From NCBI GenBank assembly GCA_023450935.1, contig JAEXGH010000001.1:1-64000 (forward strand): DNA of 64,000 nucleotides. The letters run 5' to 3'. Shown here in pieces: positions 7,472 to 16,997 of this stretch (position 1 is its first letter; each line of letters opens with the position of its first letter). The DNA is from Verrucomicrobiota bacterium (GTDB taxonomy: Bacteria; Verrucomicrobiota; Verrucomicrobiia; Opitutales; Intestinicryptomonadaceae). The notes under the pieces are model-generated. The model made no database searches and was not told the DNA's origin. It saw only the letters and a list, made by a program, of their open reading frames with translations. The position numbers were made by a program, and so were the translations under genes.

Positions 7472-10084
7472 ATGGAAGAAACAACTCCCGAAAAACAGCC
7501 CAAAAAACGCGGCAGAAAACCCAAGACCGCAGCCGCGGCAACACCCGAAGAATCGGTAGTAAAGCAGCCCAAAAGACGCGGCCGACCGCCGAAGGCAAAG
7601 CAGGCGGAACAGATTCCCACACCGCCGGAACAAACGTCTGAAACACCCGCAGCTGCCGCCACGGGCCCCCAGTGGCGCGATGCCCCCGAACCCGCAGCAG
7701 AACCCGAATCGGCTCAGACGCGCGACGAAAGCCTTTTCGTCCCCGCCGCCGACGATTTCGCCTACGCTTCGCCCGCTGACGACCGTCCCTCCGAGACGCG
7801 CTACGATGGCGAATTCCAGTCCGACGACGACATTCCCGCTTCGTATTCAACCACCGACGAAGACCTCGTTCAGGACAACTACAAAAACTCTTGGAACTAT
7901 GACGACGAATGCGGCGACCAGCCCGCCAAGTCGGATTTTGAAGCGGAATCTTCCGGGGAAGACTTTCCCGAACGCGTTCGGCGCGGCGATTCCGAAGACC
8001 GTTTCCAACGCCGCGACGATTTTCACGGCAGCCAAAGCCGCAATTCCAGCAACAAATGGCAACAGCGGCAAAACGGCGGGTTCAATAGAAACCAGAACCG
8101 CAACCAGCGGCAAAATCAGCAGCAGGCGGGGCAAAACAATAGATTCAACCGCAACCAGAACGGCAATCGGCAGAACCAGCAAAACCAAAACCGCAATCCC
8201 AACCAGCGCAATGCCCAGAACCGCCAGCAAAACCAGCAGACGCAGAATGCCAACCGCAACCAGCAGCGGCAGAACAGGCCAAAGTGGCTCCAGCAGTCGG
8301 CGGACTCCGATTTCATAAATCCGTCGGAATTGTTCAACTGGAGCGCGCTTGATTCAGACGCGTCAATCGGCGCGTATGTGGCGGAAAAATATCTGGGTAT
8401 CGCGCCTTCCGCGCAGATTGCACAGGCGGCGCAGCCCGACCAATCCCGCCTTTTGCAACCCGCTCCCGATTCGGCGCAACCTCATGAAGGCGTCCCCGAA
8501 AAATCGGTTGAGCTTCACGCGGAGGAAAACTTTGCGCAATCGCAGAACGAGCCGCAACAGACTTCGGGGGAATCGGCGGCGCAGTCCGCGCCGGAACAAC
8601 CCGCGGCGCAGCCGGAAGAAACAAACGCGCCGCTGCCGTATTGGGAAATGCTTGAAAAAACAAACGCCGCGCTTTTGGACGAATCTTCGTCCGAACAACA
8701 GCCGCAAGCAGAACGTGCGGAAAACGCGGACGCCGCCGGTCAGGCGGAAAGCAAACCCGACACCGTGCCGTTTGTTGAATCCACTGAATTCGAAGTAGGC
8801 GGCGCGAGCGTGCAGTCGCTTGGCGTCTTCGACGAATTCTACCCGAAGACGCTTCCGGAAATCAGGGAATATTTCGAGCAAAACAACATTCCCCACAGCG
8901 GAGGAATGAACAAAAATTCCTTCCTTGCCGACTATTTTAAATACGCCGATTCCCAGAAGAGGCTCACGCTTGTTTCGGGCGTGCTCGACATTTTCGAAGA
9001 CGGCTTCGGCGGCGCGTTGACGTTCTCCTCCGACGACTACCGTCTGAAGAAATACTCGGTGTTCGTCCCCAAGTTTTTCATCGAAAAATACTCGCTTGCG
9101 CGCGGTCATTTCCTGCGCGTGCTAGCGGCGTCGCCCAAAGACGCCGCAGGCAGCCCGTTTGCGGTTAAAATCTGTTCGGTTATGGGCAGGAATCCCGCTT
9201 CGATAAAGGATATCGAGGCGTTCAACGACCTAATCCCGTATTACCCCACCGAGCGCATAATTTTGGAGTCCGACGTCCACGCGGCAAAGGCGAATGTTTC
9301 AATGCGCGCCGTCGATTTGCTCTCGCCCATAGGTTTCGGACAGAGGGCGTTGATTGTCGCCCCGCCGCGCACGGGCAAAACGGTCTTGATGCAGTCAATG
9401 GCGAAATCGATACGCTACAACAAGCCCGAAGCGCGTCTGATTGTGCTTTTGGTTGACGAACGCCCCGAGGAAGTCACCGACTTCAAGCGCAGCGTGGACG
9501 CCGAAGTTGTTGCCTCCACCTTCGACGAAGACGCCGCAAGCCACGTCCACGCCGCCGAAATGGTAATCAGCAAGGCGCGCCGCCTTGTGGAAACGGGCGA
9601 AAACGTCGTAATTTTGCTCGACTCCATCACTCGGCTCGCCCGCGCCTACAACGCGCTTATGCCCAACGGCGGTAGGACGATGTCGGGCGGCGTGGAGGCG
9701 AACGCGCTTCAAAAGCCAAAAAAATTTTTCGGTTCGGCGCGCAATATCGAGGGCGGAGGGTCGCTCACGATAGTAGCAACGGCTCTCGTCGAGACAGGCA
9801 GCAAGATGGACGAGGTTATCTTCGAGGAATTCAAGGGCACGGGCAATCTGGAATTGCATTTGGATCGGGCGTTGTCGGAAAAACGCATCTTTCCGGCAAT
9901 CAATATGGAAAAGACCGGTACGCGCAAGGAGGAGCTGCTCTATCACCCCGACGAACTCGAAAAAATCTACATGCTTCGCCGCGCAATGAACGGCGTGCCG
10001 ATAGTGGAGTCTATGGATATGCTCGTGCAAAGATTAAAAAAGACGAAAACAAATGTTGAATTTTTGCTGGGATTGAATAGATAA
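7472..10084 (+). CDS. rho: Transcription termination factor Rho with long disordered N-terminal arm
   Basis: Hexameric RNA-dependent ATPase helicase that ends transcription. At 870 residues it is about twice the usual size. The first roughly 445 residues are predicted to be disordered: AT-hook-like KKRGRKPK and KRRGRPPK near the start, an acidic stretch, a dense Asn/Gln/Arg tract (about residues 195-275), then Glu/Gln/Ala-rich sequence. The conserved part follows: Rho N-terminal fold from about 450, the RNA-binding cold-shock-like domain near 500-570, Walker A APPRTGKT near 630, and a C-terminal core with [12 protein letters not shown] and the R-loop region [24 protein letters not shown] precedes the start, four bases after coaE. 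Asn/Gln-rich Rho arms are known in some Bacteroidota and Clostridia, where they favour condensates; the same role here is inference. Confidence 0.96.
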   Translation: MEETTPEKQPKKRGRKPKTAAAATPEESVVKQPKRRGRPPKAKQAEQIPTPPEQTSETPAAAATGPQWRDAPEPAAEPESAQTRDESLFVPAADDFAYASPADDRPSETRYDGEFQSDDDIPASYSTTDEDLVQDNYKNSWNYDDECGDQPAKSDFEAESSGEDFPERVRRGDSEDRFQRRDDFHGSQSRNSSNKWQQRQNGGFNRNQNRNQRQNQQQAGQNNRFNRNQNGNRQNQQNQNRNPNQRNAQNRQQNQQTQNANRNQQRQNRPKWLQQSADSDFINPSELFNWSALDSDASIGAYVAEKYLGIAPSAQIAQAAQPDQSRLLQPAPDSAQPHEGVPEKSVELHAEENFAQSQNEPQQTSGESAAQSAPEQPAAQPEETNAPLPYWEMLEKTNAALLDESSSEQQPQAERAENADAAGQAESKPDTVPFVESTEFEVGGASVQSLGVFDEFYPKTLPEIREYFEQNNIPHSGGMNKNSFLADYFKYADSQKRLTLVSGVLDIFEDGFGGALTFSSDDYRLKKYSVFVPKFFIEKYSLARGHFLRVLAASPKDAAGSPFAVKICSVMGRNPASIKDIEAFNDLIPYYPTERIILESDVHAAKANVSMRAVDLLSPIGFGQRALIVAPPRTGKTVLMQSMAKSIRYNKPEARLIVLLVDERPEEVTDFKRSVDAEVVASTFDEDAASHVHAAEMVISKARRLVETGENVVILLDSITRLARAYNALMPNGGRTMSGGVEANALQKPKKFFGSARNIEGGGSLTIVATALVETGSKMDEVIFEEFKGTGNLELHLDRALSEKRIFPAINMEKTGTRKEELLYHPDELEKIYMLRRAMNGVPIVESMDMLVQRLKKTKTNVEFLLGLNR

Positions 10085-10137
10085 GTATTCATTCTACTTT
10101 AAACACTACCTTGACAACAGATAAATTCTACAACTAA

Positions 10138-11838
10138 ATGACATCAGCAGACGATTTTGTGTTGCAGTTAATGCACGAGCGCGGATTGGTGGCCGAAGAC
10201 GTTATAAACACCGCCAAACAGCAGTTGCGCGAAGAGGGAGTCCAAAATTCGGAACTGGACGGCAAAACCATTGATTTGCTTTTGGAAAAGCACTACTGCT
10301 CATACGAGGACATCTATAAAGTCCTTTCGGAAGAGTTCAGTATACCGCTCGTTTCGCTCGACGACATCAATATAACCGACGAGGTAAAGGCTCTTGTAAG
10401 CGACAAGATTGTGCGCGAACACAATATCCTTCCGCTCGACGTCTCGAACGGACAGCTTGAGACGGTCATATCCGACCCCATGGATATGGACACCGTCGAT
10501 AACGTAAGCCGCCTTGTGGGTATGCCGCTCGACCTGCGCCTCGCCCCCCCGCATACAATCAAGGACGCCATCGAATCCCAATACGGGCTTAAGGGTGAGT
10601 TCGACTCAATCTTCGGTGAAGACGCCGCTGGCGCGGGCGTAAAAATGGACGCGGGCAAAGCCACCGAAGAGGACGCGCCGATTATCAAGTATGTGCAGTC
10701 GCTCATTACGGAAGCCGTCAAAAGGCGCGCCAGCGATATCCATCTTGAGCCGCTCGAAAAGCGTTTCCGCGTGCGCTACCGCATAGACGGCGTGCTCGTG
10801 GAAGTGGAGAATCCGCCGAAGCGTTTGCAGCCCTCCATTATCTCGCGCCTCAAACTTATGGCGGATATGTCGATTGCCGAAAAGCGCGTTCCGCTCGACG
10901 GCAGAATCCAGATTTCATACGAAAACAAGGACATCGACTTGCGTGTTTCGAGCCTGCCCACAGTCTACGGCGAAAGTATCGTAATGCGTATTCTCGACAA
11001 GGAGGGGTTGCGCTTGGGCCTGCCCGAACTCGGCTTCTTCTCCGACGACCAATCGACGTTCGAAAGAATCGTCGGTATGGCGGACGGTATTTTCCTCGTA
11101 ACGGGCCCCACGGGCTCGGGTAAATCGACAACGCTTTATTCGGCACTCAACTACCTCAACCACCCTGACAGAAAAATCATAACGGTTGAAGACCCCGTAG
11201 AATACCAGATGACGGGCATCAATCAGGTTCAAGTCAGAAGGGAAGTGGGAATGACGTTCGCGGCGGCGTTGCGTTCAATGTTGCGTCAGGCGCCGAACAT
11301 CATAATGATAGGCGAAATTCGAGACCTCGAAACGGCGGAAATTGCAATCAACGCGTCGCTTACTGGGCATATGGTCTTCTCAACGCTGCACACCAACGAC
11401 GCCCCAAGCGCGGTAACGCGTCTCGTGGATATCGGCGTAAAACCGTTCCTTGTTTCGGCTTCGCTGCGCGCGGCACTCGCCCAGCGACTCGTCCGCAAAA
11501 ACTGCGCGGCGTGCAAAGAGGCGTATGAGCCCGACCACAAAGTTTTGCAGGCAATCGGCATAAATGAAATCGAGGCAAAGGGCATGAACTTCATGCACGG
11601 CGTGGGTTGCCCCAAGTGCAACGGCATAGGCTACAAGGGCAGAATGGGCATTTTCGAAATCTTCATTGTAAACGAAGAAATCCAGCAGATGATTTACGAA
11701 GGAAGAACCCTTGTGGAATTGCGCGCAAAGGCGCGCGAGCTGGGAATGAGAGTAATGCGCGAAGACGGCATTCGCAAAGTTTCGTCGGGCCTTACCACCG
11801 CCGACGAAGTGTTGAAAGTTACAATGGACGAAGCGTAA
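10138..11838 (+). CDS. GspE/PilB-family secretion or pilus ATPase 1
   Basis: Cytoplasmic hexameric ATPase that powers pseudopilus or type IV pilus assembly. 566 residues: an N-terminal MshEN/GspE-N-type domain (about 1-150), then the ATPase with [20 protein letters not shown], Walker [10 protein letters not shown] (about 322-330), the Asp box region ([10 protein letters not shown]), Walker [13 protein letters not shown] and the His box [12 protein letters not shown]. The C-terminal zinc module with two CxxC pairs (CAAC and CPKC, about 456-500) is intact. No Shine-Dalgarno sequence is visible before the ATG. The next gene, nine bases on, is a homologous ATPase, and a PilC-type protein follows; with no pilins, secretin or other machine parts in the window, type II secretion and type IV pilus cannot be told apart. 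Confidence 0.92.
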   Translation: MTSADDFVLQLMHERGLVAEDVINTAKQQLREEGVQNSELDGKTIDLLLEKHYCSYEDIYKVLSEEFSIPLVSLDDINITDEVKALVSDKIVREHNILPLDVSNGQLETVISDPMDMDTVDNVSRLVGMPLDLRLAPPHTIKDAIESQYGLKGEFDSIFGEDAAGAGVKMDAGKATEEDAPIIKYVQSLITEAVKRRASDIHLEPLEKRFRVRYRIDGVLVEVENPPKRLQPSIISRLKLMADMSIAEKRVPLDGRIQISYENKDIDLRVSSLPTVYGESIVMRILDKEGLRLGLPELGFFSDDQSTFERIVGMADGIFLVTGPTGSGKSTTLYSALNYLNHPDRKIITVEDPVEYQMTGINQVQVRREVGMTFAAALRSMLRQAPNIIMIGEIRDLETAEIAINASLTGHMVFSTLHTNDAPSAVTRLVDIGVKPFLVSASLRAALAQRLVRKNCAACKEAYEPDHKVLQAIGINEIEAKGMNFMHGVGCPKCNGIGYKGRMGIFEIFIVNEEIQQMIYEGRTLVELRAKARELGMRVMREDGIRKVSSGLTTADEVLKVTMDEA

Positions 11839-11847
11839 AGGATCTGT

Positions 11848-13518
11848 ATGTTTGAAGACCACAACAACGCGATTTTCGATATAATGCTTTCGAGCGGTCT
11901 GCTCACGAAAGCCCAGCTCGACGAGTTCGACGAAACGCATATCAATACGGGCAAGCCCCTCGCCGATGTTATTTTGGACTCGGGTTTGGTCGACAAGGAA
12001 ACGATGCTCAAGGCGGTTGCAAAAGACCTCCAGTATGAGTATATGCCCTTTCCCCCCGCCGACATTCCCGAAGACGCAATCAAACAGCTGCGCCCCAATA
12101 CGGCGCGCACCTACGGCGTAGTCCCGATTAAATACGACGACACCAGCATAACGCTCGTGGCCAAAGACCCCTTCAATAACGCCATCATAGACGACATCAC
12201 GTTTACGCTCAACAAAGACGTGAAGCTTGTTGTTATGGACCCCGAGAAGGTCGATGCGCTCATCGTGCAGTCCTACGGCGAAGACAACCTCAGCATTGAC
12301 GACGTTCTTTCGGAAATCAAGGACGACGACTTCGCTTCGGGCGACGCCTCGGCGCAGGCAAACGAAACGCCCATTATCCGCTTTGTGAACCTAATTCTCC
12401 AGCAGGCGATTAAGGACAAGGCAAGCGATATCCACTTCGAGCCGTTCGAAGACCAGTTCAGAATCCGCTACCGCATAGACGGCGCGCTTTACGAAATGAC
12501 GCCTCCGCCCAAGAGCCTTGCGCTGCCCGTAATTTCGCGCATCAAGGTTTTGGCGAACCTCAACATTGCCGAAACGCGCATTCCGCAGGACGGCAGAATC
12601 AAGATTACCATTTCGGGCAGACCCGTAGACTTGCGTGTTTCCACGCTGCCCACGCAGTTCGGGGAGAGCGTCGTGTTGCGCGTTCTGGACAAGGGCGTTG
12701 TAAACCTCGACCTCGAAAAACTGTCGATGTCGGACGAAATCATGCAGAATATCCGCCGATTGGTAAGAATGCCCAACGGGATATTCATCGTGACGGGCCC
12801 GACGGGTTCGGGCAAGACGACAACGCTTTATTCAGCCCTGCGCGAAGTCAATACGGTAGACGTGAAAATCCTCACATCGGAAGACCCCGTCGAATACGAA
12901 ATCGACGGAATCATGCAGGTGCAGATAAACCACCAAGTGGGCTTGGACTTCGCCCGATGCCTGCGCGCATTCCTGCGTCAAGACCCCGATAAAATAATGG
13001 TCGGCGAAATCCGCGACTTGGAAACCGCGCAGATTGCCGTGCAGGCGTCGCTCACGGGGCACGTCGTGCTTGCAACGCTCCACACTAACGACTCCCCCGG
13101 CGCGGTTACGCGTTTGATGGATATGGGGCTTGAGCCGTATTTGATTGCCGCATCGCTCGAGGGCGTTTTGGGGCAGCGTCTTGTCCGCAAAATCTGCCCG
13201 ACCTGCCGCACGGCGTTCGAACCCGATCAGGATACAATCGACAAACTCGGCGTTGACCCCATCGAAATTGCCGACAAGAAATTCTATTTCGGCAAGGGGT
13301 GTTCCGATTGCGGCGGCTCGGGCTACCGCGGCAGACAGGGGCTTTTCGAGCTTCTGCTTGTCAACGACACCCTCCGCGACCTCATCACGCAGCGCGCGCC
13401 CACAATGGTTCTTAAACAAAAGGCCATAGAGTTGGGTATGCGCACCCTCCGCGACGACGGTCTGCGCGCAATTTTCGACGGAGCAACAACAGTTGACGAA
13501 GTTTTGAAATACACCTAA
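11848..13518 (+). CDS. GspE/PilB-family secretion or pilus ATPase 2
   Basis: 556 residues, a divergent paralogue of the preceding ATPase with the same order of parts: N-terminal MshEN/GspE-N-type domain, [20 protein letters not shown], Walker [16 protein letters not shown] (about 315-329), SEDPVEYE, Walker [25 protein letters not shown], and the zinc module with CPTC and CSDC. All catalytic motifs are intact in both copies, so neither looks like a remnant. Two ATPases next to one PilC-type platform protein suggests either a mixed hexamer or two systems sharing a locus; this is inference. Confidence 0.92.
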   Translation: MFEDHNNAIFDIMLSSGLLTKAQLDEFDETHINTGKPLADVILDSGLVDKETMLKAVAKDLQYEYMPFPPADIPEDAIKQLRPNTARTYGVVPIKYDDTSITLVAKDPFNNAIIDDITFTLNKDVKLVVMDPEKVDALIVQSYGEDNLSIDDVLSEIKDDDFASGDASAQANETPIIRFVNLILQQAIKDKASDIHFEPFEDQFRIRYRIDGALYEMTPPPKSLALPVISRIKVLANLNIAETRIPQDGRIKITISGRPVDLRVSTLPTQFGESVVLRVLDKGVVNLDLEKLSMSDEIMQNIRRLVRMPNGIFIVTGPTGSGKTTTLYSALREVNTVDVKILTSEDPVEYEIDGIMQVQINHQVGLDFARCLRAFLRQDPDKIMVGEIRDLETAQIAVQASLTGHVVLATLHTNDSPGAVTRLMDMGLEPYLIAASLEGVLGQRLVRKICPTCRTAFEPDQDTIDKLGVDPIEIADKKFYFGKGCSDCGGSGYRGRQGLFELLLVNDTLRDLITQRAPTMVLKQKAIELGMRTLRDDGLRAIFDGATTVDEVLKYT

Positions 13519-13546
13519 CCTTATTTGTTAAACCTCATCTATCATT

Positions 13547-14791
13547 ATGCCAAAATTCAAATATACAGCGTCCGACAAAGACGGGCACACTCTTGAAGGA
13601 GCAATCGACGCAATCAGCGAAAGCCGCGCCAGAAAGCAGCTTGCCGAACAGGGATTGTCGGTTGAAAGACTCTCGGAAATGGTCGTAACCGAACGCAAGG
13701 CGTCGGCGGCCTCCAAAAAACGCCCTAAGCCGCTTTTCGGCACGGGCGTCAGTAACGAAAACGTAACGATTTTCTCGCGCCAGCTTTCGACGCTGCTCAA
13801 GGCGGGGCTTCCGCTGCTGCGCTCGCTCGAGGTCATAGCGCGTCAGGAGAAAAACCCCTTCTTCAAGGGAATAATAGAGGACATTTGCGACAACGTCCGC
13901 ACGGGTAATAAATTTTCCGACGGTCTGGCGCAGTCGCCCAAGGTTTTCGACAAGCTCTATATCAATATGGCGCGCGCGGGCGAAGCGGGCGGCGTTCTCG
14001 ACGTGGTGCTCGACCGTCTTTCGACCTTTCAGGAAAAGGCGTTGAAGACCACCAACAAGGTCAAAAGCGCAATGGTTTATCCGTTGGTGATTATGACCGT
14101 CGCAGTTGCGATTGTCGCGATTTTGATGATTTTCGTCATTCCGCAGTTCCAGCAGATTTTCGCCGATATGCTCAACGGCGCGCCCATGCCCGCCCTCACC
14201 CAGATGATTATCAATATCTCCGACTTCATGCGCGTAAACTATATTGCGACAATAGGGATTGTTGTCGGCGTTGTTGTGGGCTTGAAGCTCTTTTTCAAGA
14301 CGAAATTCGGCACGCGCGTCTGGGATACAATGGCTTTGCGCGCCCCGAAAATCGGCGATATGGTGATGAAATCCACAGTTGCCCGCTTCACGAGAACGTT
14401 CGGAACGCTGCTCGCCTCGGGAGTGCCGATTTTGGAGGCGTTGAATATCACAAAGGGAACGCTGAAAAATTCGCTCATCGTTGACGCGCTCACACGCGTG
14501 CACGACCGCGTCCGCGACGGCGAACCGCTCGCCGCGCCGCTCGACCAGCAGAAAATTTTCCCGACAATGGTTACGAGTATGGTGGAGGTCGGCGAGGAAA
14601 CCGGTCAACTTTCCGAGATGCTCACGCGTATTGCCGACAACTACGACGAAGAAGTCGATAACTCCGTCGGCGCAATCACTTCGGTTATCGAGCCTATTAT
14701 GATTGTCTTCTTGGCTGTGGTAGTGGGCACAATCGTTATCGCGCTGTTCCTGCCGATTATCCAAATCATTCAAAAGCTCACGGGCGGTTGA
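13547..14791 (+). CDS. PilC/GspF-family inner-membrane platform protein
   Basis: Polytopic inner-membrane protein that couples the ATPase to pilin movement in type IV pili or type II secretion. 414 residues: a short N-terminal cytoplasmic part beginning PKFKYTASDKDG, which is the usual opening of the family, then two T2SSF repeats (about 70-195 and 270-400), the second with TVARFTRTFGTLLASGVP and TSMVEVGEETGQL. Hydrophobic segments lie near 175-205, 225-250 and 380-405. It is the last gene of the ATPase cluster, closed by a strong terminator at 14821-14854. Confidence 0.93.
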   Translation: MPKFKYTASDKDGHTLEGAIDAISESRARKQLAEQGLSVERLSEMVVTERKASAASKKRPKPLFGTGVSNENVTIFSRQLSTLLKAGLPLLRSLEVIARQEKNPFFKGIIEDICDNVRTGNKFSDGLAQSPKVFDKLYINMARAGEAGGVLDVVLDRLSTFQEKALKTTNKVKSAMVYPLVIMTVAVAIVAILMIFVIPQFQQIFADMLNGAPMPALTQMIINISDFMRVNYIATIGIVVGVVVGLKLFFKTKFGTRVWDTMALRAPKIGDMVMKSTVARFTRTFGTLLASGVPILEALNITKGTLKNSLIVDALTRVHDRVRDGEPLAAPLDQQKIFPTMVTSMVEVGEETGQLSEMLTRIADNYDEEVDNSVGAITSVIEPIMIVFLAVVVGTIVIALFLPIIQIIQKLTGG

Positions 14792-14820
14792 TTTGCCGCG
14801 GAAAAGCTCGGACAATTTTC

Positions 14821-14854
14821 AAAATGGAATCGGAGTCGATTCCATTTTTTTTTT
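14821..14854 (+). terminator. Rho-independent terminator after the PilC-type gene
   Basis: Perfect 12-bp stem AAAATGGAATCG (14821-14832) with CGATTCCATTTT (14837-14848), loop GAGT, followed by a run of T. It lies 30 bases after the stop of the PilC-type gene and before the next gene on the same strand, so it separates the two transcripts. Confidence 0.9.
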
Positions 14855-14890
14855 GTTGAAGTGGGCGGCGCGTGTTCTATCATAAAGACT

Positions 14891-15982
14891 ATGAAAGTAA
14901 TCGTATTGGTTTTGATGTTGTGTTGCGCGCTTTCGGCCACCGCGCGTATCGGCGAAACGAAGTCGGCATTGGCAAACCGCCTTTTCGACAAGGTTCAGCG
15001 CGCCTACGTCTACAGCGCAAAGGAGGACAGACTCCGCGAGGCGCTGGAATTGCCGTATAAAAACAAACTCTTCCTTTTTCCGGACGAGGTCGAACACATC
15101 TTCCTCTACAAAAATGCCTCGTCAAAACAGTCGGCGCAGGGCGATACAACCCAGCAGCACGAACTCTACGGCTGGGAAATCCACATTGTCTGCCACAACG
15201 GCAAATCGGTTCTTGAATTCTACCGCCGCCACGGCGACCCCATGACTGTCGAGGAACTCGAGCAGCTCATGCAAATAGCCATAAAAAAATCCGGCGACAA
15301 ATGGCAATACGTCCCCGAGCTCCCTCCTGTGCGCAAGTGGCGTTTCGACTTTTCAAACGGCGAAGTAAAAGACCTTTCAAGGCTCGGCGGGAAATCGCTC
15401 AGGGATATTCTACCCGTTTCGTCCGCGCGTTTTATTTATGTCGAGATACCCGAAAAAGTCCAAAACGACGGCGCGTTCAAAACTTCACTCGTTGCCGACA
15501 TGCTCAATATAGCCCGACGCGAGGCAAACACGCGCTACCGCAACTACGTTAGCAAACAGGTTTCGCAAAAGGCCGCCAAAACGGCAAAAAACAAAAACGT
15601 CCGCAAAAACGCGCCCGCAAAAATCAACGTTTGGGATCTGCAGGGAATCGGTCATATGACGCAGACGGTATTCAATCCGAAAGATAACGTGTTGTCGATT
15701 TTCGAATACAACGTGCCGTTTTTTCAGTTCGGTTCGCGCGTGCCGCCCTCCTACGACAAGTCGATTCAGACGACAATAACAATTCCGCTGCGCTCCGACA
15801 CGGCTTTCGGCTACAACTACCAGACGGCGGACAAGGCAGTGAGGGCGACGCTATACAGGGACGCGATTTTGTTTGTTGACGCAAAGTTTGACTCGGCGTT
15901 GCGCGAGTATATGGAGACGCTGTTCCGCCGCCAATCCGCGAAGAGGGCTATGGACGCGGAGGAGAGCGTCTCCGGTTTTTAG
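14891..15982 (+). CDS. Exported hypothetical protein, 363 aa
   Basis: I do not recognise the family. The ATG at 14891 was chosen because it opens a clean signal peptide (MKVIVLVLMLCCALSATA); ten upstream in-frame codons overlap the terminator region. The mature part is soluble-looking and basic, with no lipobox and no further membrane segment. One segment (AKTAKNKNVRKNAPAKIN, about residue 240) is a lysine-rich linker between two halves. It follows the secretion/pilus cluster but has its own transcription unit, so a role in that system is possible and unproven. Its stop codon is followed within seven bases by a long structured repeat. Confidence 0.75.
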   Translation: MKVIVLVLMLCCALSATARIGETKSALANRLFDKVQRAYVYSAKEDRLREALELPYKNKLFLFPDEVEHIFLYKNASSKQSAQGDTTQQHELYGWEIHIVCHNGKSVLEFYRRHGDPMTVEELEQLMQIAIKKSGDKWQYVPELPPVRKWRFDFSNGEVKDLSRLGGKSLRDILPVSSARFIYVEIPEKVQNDGAFKTSLVADMLNIARREANTRYRNYVSKQVSQKAAKTAKNKNVRKNAPAKINVWDLQGIGHMTQTVFNPKDNVLSIFEYNVPFFQFGSRVPPSYDKSIQTTITIPLRSDTAFGYNYQTADKAVRATLYRDAILFVDAKFDSALREYMETLFRRQSAKRAMDAEESVSGF

Positions 15983-15988
15983 CATGTG

Positions 15989-16113
15989 AAAAACGCATAA
16001 AATTGGCTTGATACTGCGTTTTGGAAAATTTTTGCTTGGTCACATAGGTCTACTATGCTCCCTGCGCAAAAATTTTCCAAAGCCTTGTCTGAAGCTCAAT
16101 TTTATGCGTTTTT
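15989..16113 (+). repeat. Long double hairpin, copy H1
   Basis: Starts six bases after the stop of the gene at 14891-15982. The outer stem is a perfect 17 bp: AAAAACGCATAAAATTG (15989-16005) with 16097-16113. It continues as GCTT/AAGC with one bulged T. The inner stem is a perfect 15 bp: TTGGAAAATTTTTGC (16021-16035) with 16066-16080. The tip is CATAG/CTATG with loop GTCTA (16043-16057). Conserved non-paired segments are GATACTGCGTTT and AGCCTTGTCTGAAGCT. Other copies are at 16197, 16870 (inverted), 48599 and 48857. Confidence 0.85.
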
Positions 16114-16134
16114 GCGTATCTATAAGCTTAAATA

Positions 16135-16192
16135 AATGACCAAAGCGGTGTTGAATGAAATTCAAACCGCGCCGCTTTCGGAAATATAAAAA
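16135..16192 (+). repeat. GCGG-hairpin module
   Basis: Hairpin GCGGT-TTGAAT/ATTCAA-ACCGC with a GAA loop and one bulged G (16145-16170), then GCCGCTTTCGGAAATATAAAAA. The same module, starting from AATnA(C)CAAAGCGG and ending GGAAATATAAAAA, is at 49000-49055, and a relative is at 1264-1300. The base pair just outside TTGAAT is T-A here and A-T at 1268/1284. Confidence 0.7.
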
Positions 16193-16196
16193 ACGT

Positions 16197-16260
16197 TTCG
16201 CTTGTTTTAATGGCTCGGTCACGTAGGTTAACTACGCTCCCTGCACAATTAAAACGCGAA
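16197..16260 (+). repeat. Long double hairpin, copy H2 (short form)
   Basis: Inner stems TTCGC (16197-16201) with GCGAA (16256-16260) and GTTTTAAT (16204-16211) with ATTAAAAC (16248-16255); tip CGTAG/CTACG with loop GTTAA (16222-16236). It shares GGTCACGTAGG and CTACGCTCCCTGCAC with H1 and H3 and the following GCCTTGCCTGAA with the family, but lacks a clear outer stem. Confidence 0.75.
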
Positions 16261-16310
16261 GCCTTGCCTGAACCCCGTTTTGACATGCTAAAAAGGGTAT
16301 GTTAATCATC

Positions 16311-16869
16311 AAGCTATTGAACGAAGTTCAATGCGGAAGGAAACAGAAAAGGCGCGGTGTTCAACCGCGCCGAATTACACAATGAGCGTTCGTAGAACGC
16401 TCAGGTCAAGGGGCTTCGCCCCTTGTAAAACGCGCAAAAATGGTTTTTTTATATGTTCGAAAGAGGCGGCAATCGGCAAAGCTGATATGCCTTTACTTAT
16501 TTGTTAAAGTGTTAGTGTTTAGAATTAATAAGCGATTGGCGAAGCCAATGCGAATGTTCACAGAAAAGGCGTAGCGGTTAGCTACGCCGAATAATACAGA
16601 CCGCCGCAAGGCGGCGGAGGTCAAGGGGCTTCGCCCCTTGCGCCCCTTGTAAAACGCGCAAAAATGGGTTTTTTATATATTCGAAAGAGGCGGCAATCGG
16701 CAAAGCCGATGTGCCTTTACTTATTTGTTAAAGTGTTAGTGTAAACAAGCCATTGAACAAAGTTCAATGCGAAAGTAAACAGAAAAGGCGCGGTGTTCAA
16801 CCGCGCCGTATTACACAATGAGCGTTCGTAGAACGCTCAGGTCAAGGGGCTTCGCCCCTTGCGCCCCTT
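16311..16869 (+). repeat. Tandem four-hairpin core repeats B1, B2, B3 (about 217-bp units)
   Basis: Units begin near 16311, 16530 and 16746; the third lacks its tail. Each core has four hairpins. Stem 1: ATTGAAC/GTTCAAT (B1 16316-16332, B3 16751-16769), but ATTGGC/GCCAAT in B2 (16535-16549). Stem 2: GGCGCGGT/ACCGCGCC (B1 16351-16371, B3 16787-16807), but GGCGTAGC/GCTACGCC in B2 (16568-16588). Stem 3: TGAGCGTTC/GAACGCTCA with GTA loop (B1 16383-16403, B3 16819-16839), but CCGCCGC/GCGGCGG in B2 (16601-16617). Stem 4: CAAGGGGC/GCCCCTTG in all (16407-16425, 16622-16640, 16843-16861). Tails carry TAAAACGCGCAAAAATGG, TTCGAAAGAGGCGGCAATCG and a further hairpin ATCGGC/GC(T/C)GAT. No reading frame is plausible here. 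Confidence 0.9.
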
Positions 16870-16997
16870 GTAAAACGCGCAAAAATGGGAATTAGACAAG
16901 GCTTTGAAAATTTTTTGTGCAGGGAGCGTAGTTAGCCTACGTGACCAAACAAAAAATTTTACAAAACGCAGTATAAACCCATTTTTGCGCGTTTTAC
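16870..16997 (-). repeat. Long double hairpin, copy H3 (inverted)
   Basis: On the minus strand it starts at the base next to the stop codon of copy 4 of the secreted family. The outer stem is a perfect 20 bp (16870-16889 with 16978-16997), reading GTAAAACGCGC then an A-run and TGGG. The inner stem TTTGAAAATTTTTTG/CAAAAAATTTTACAAA has small irregularities, and the tip is CGTAG/CTACG type with loop GCTAA on the minus strand. The left outer arm is at the same time the tail of the preceding tandem repeat unit. The hairpin probably also ends transcription of copy 4. Confidence 0.82.

Noticed and set aside
10111..10116. TTGACA before the first GspE/PilB-type gene as -35 box
   Set aside because: A 17-base spacer would place the -10 box on the start codon at 10138; no -10-like sequence fits.
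16311..16869. CRISPR array
   Set aside because: Units are about 217 bases, only three, with conserved linkers and palindromes instead of short repeats with unique spacers; no cas genes.
16311..16869. Integron attC array
   Set aside because: attC sites also keep structure over sequence, but there are no gene cassettes between units and no integron integrase; the Xer gene at 56014 is a housekeeping recombinase.
15983..16997. Insertion sequence remnant
   Set aside because: No transposase fragment in any frame; terminal inverted repeats belong to the hairpin families and there is no target duplication that I can see.
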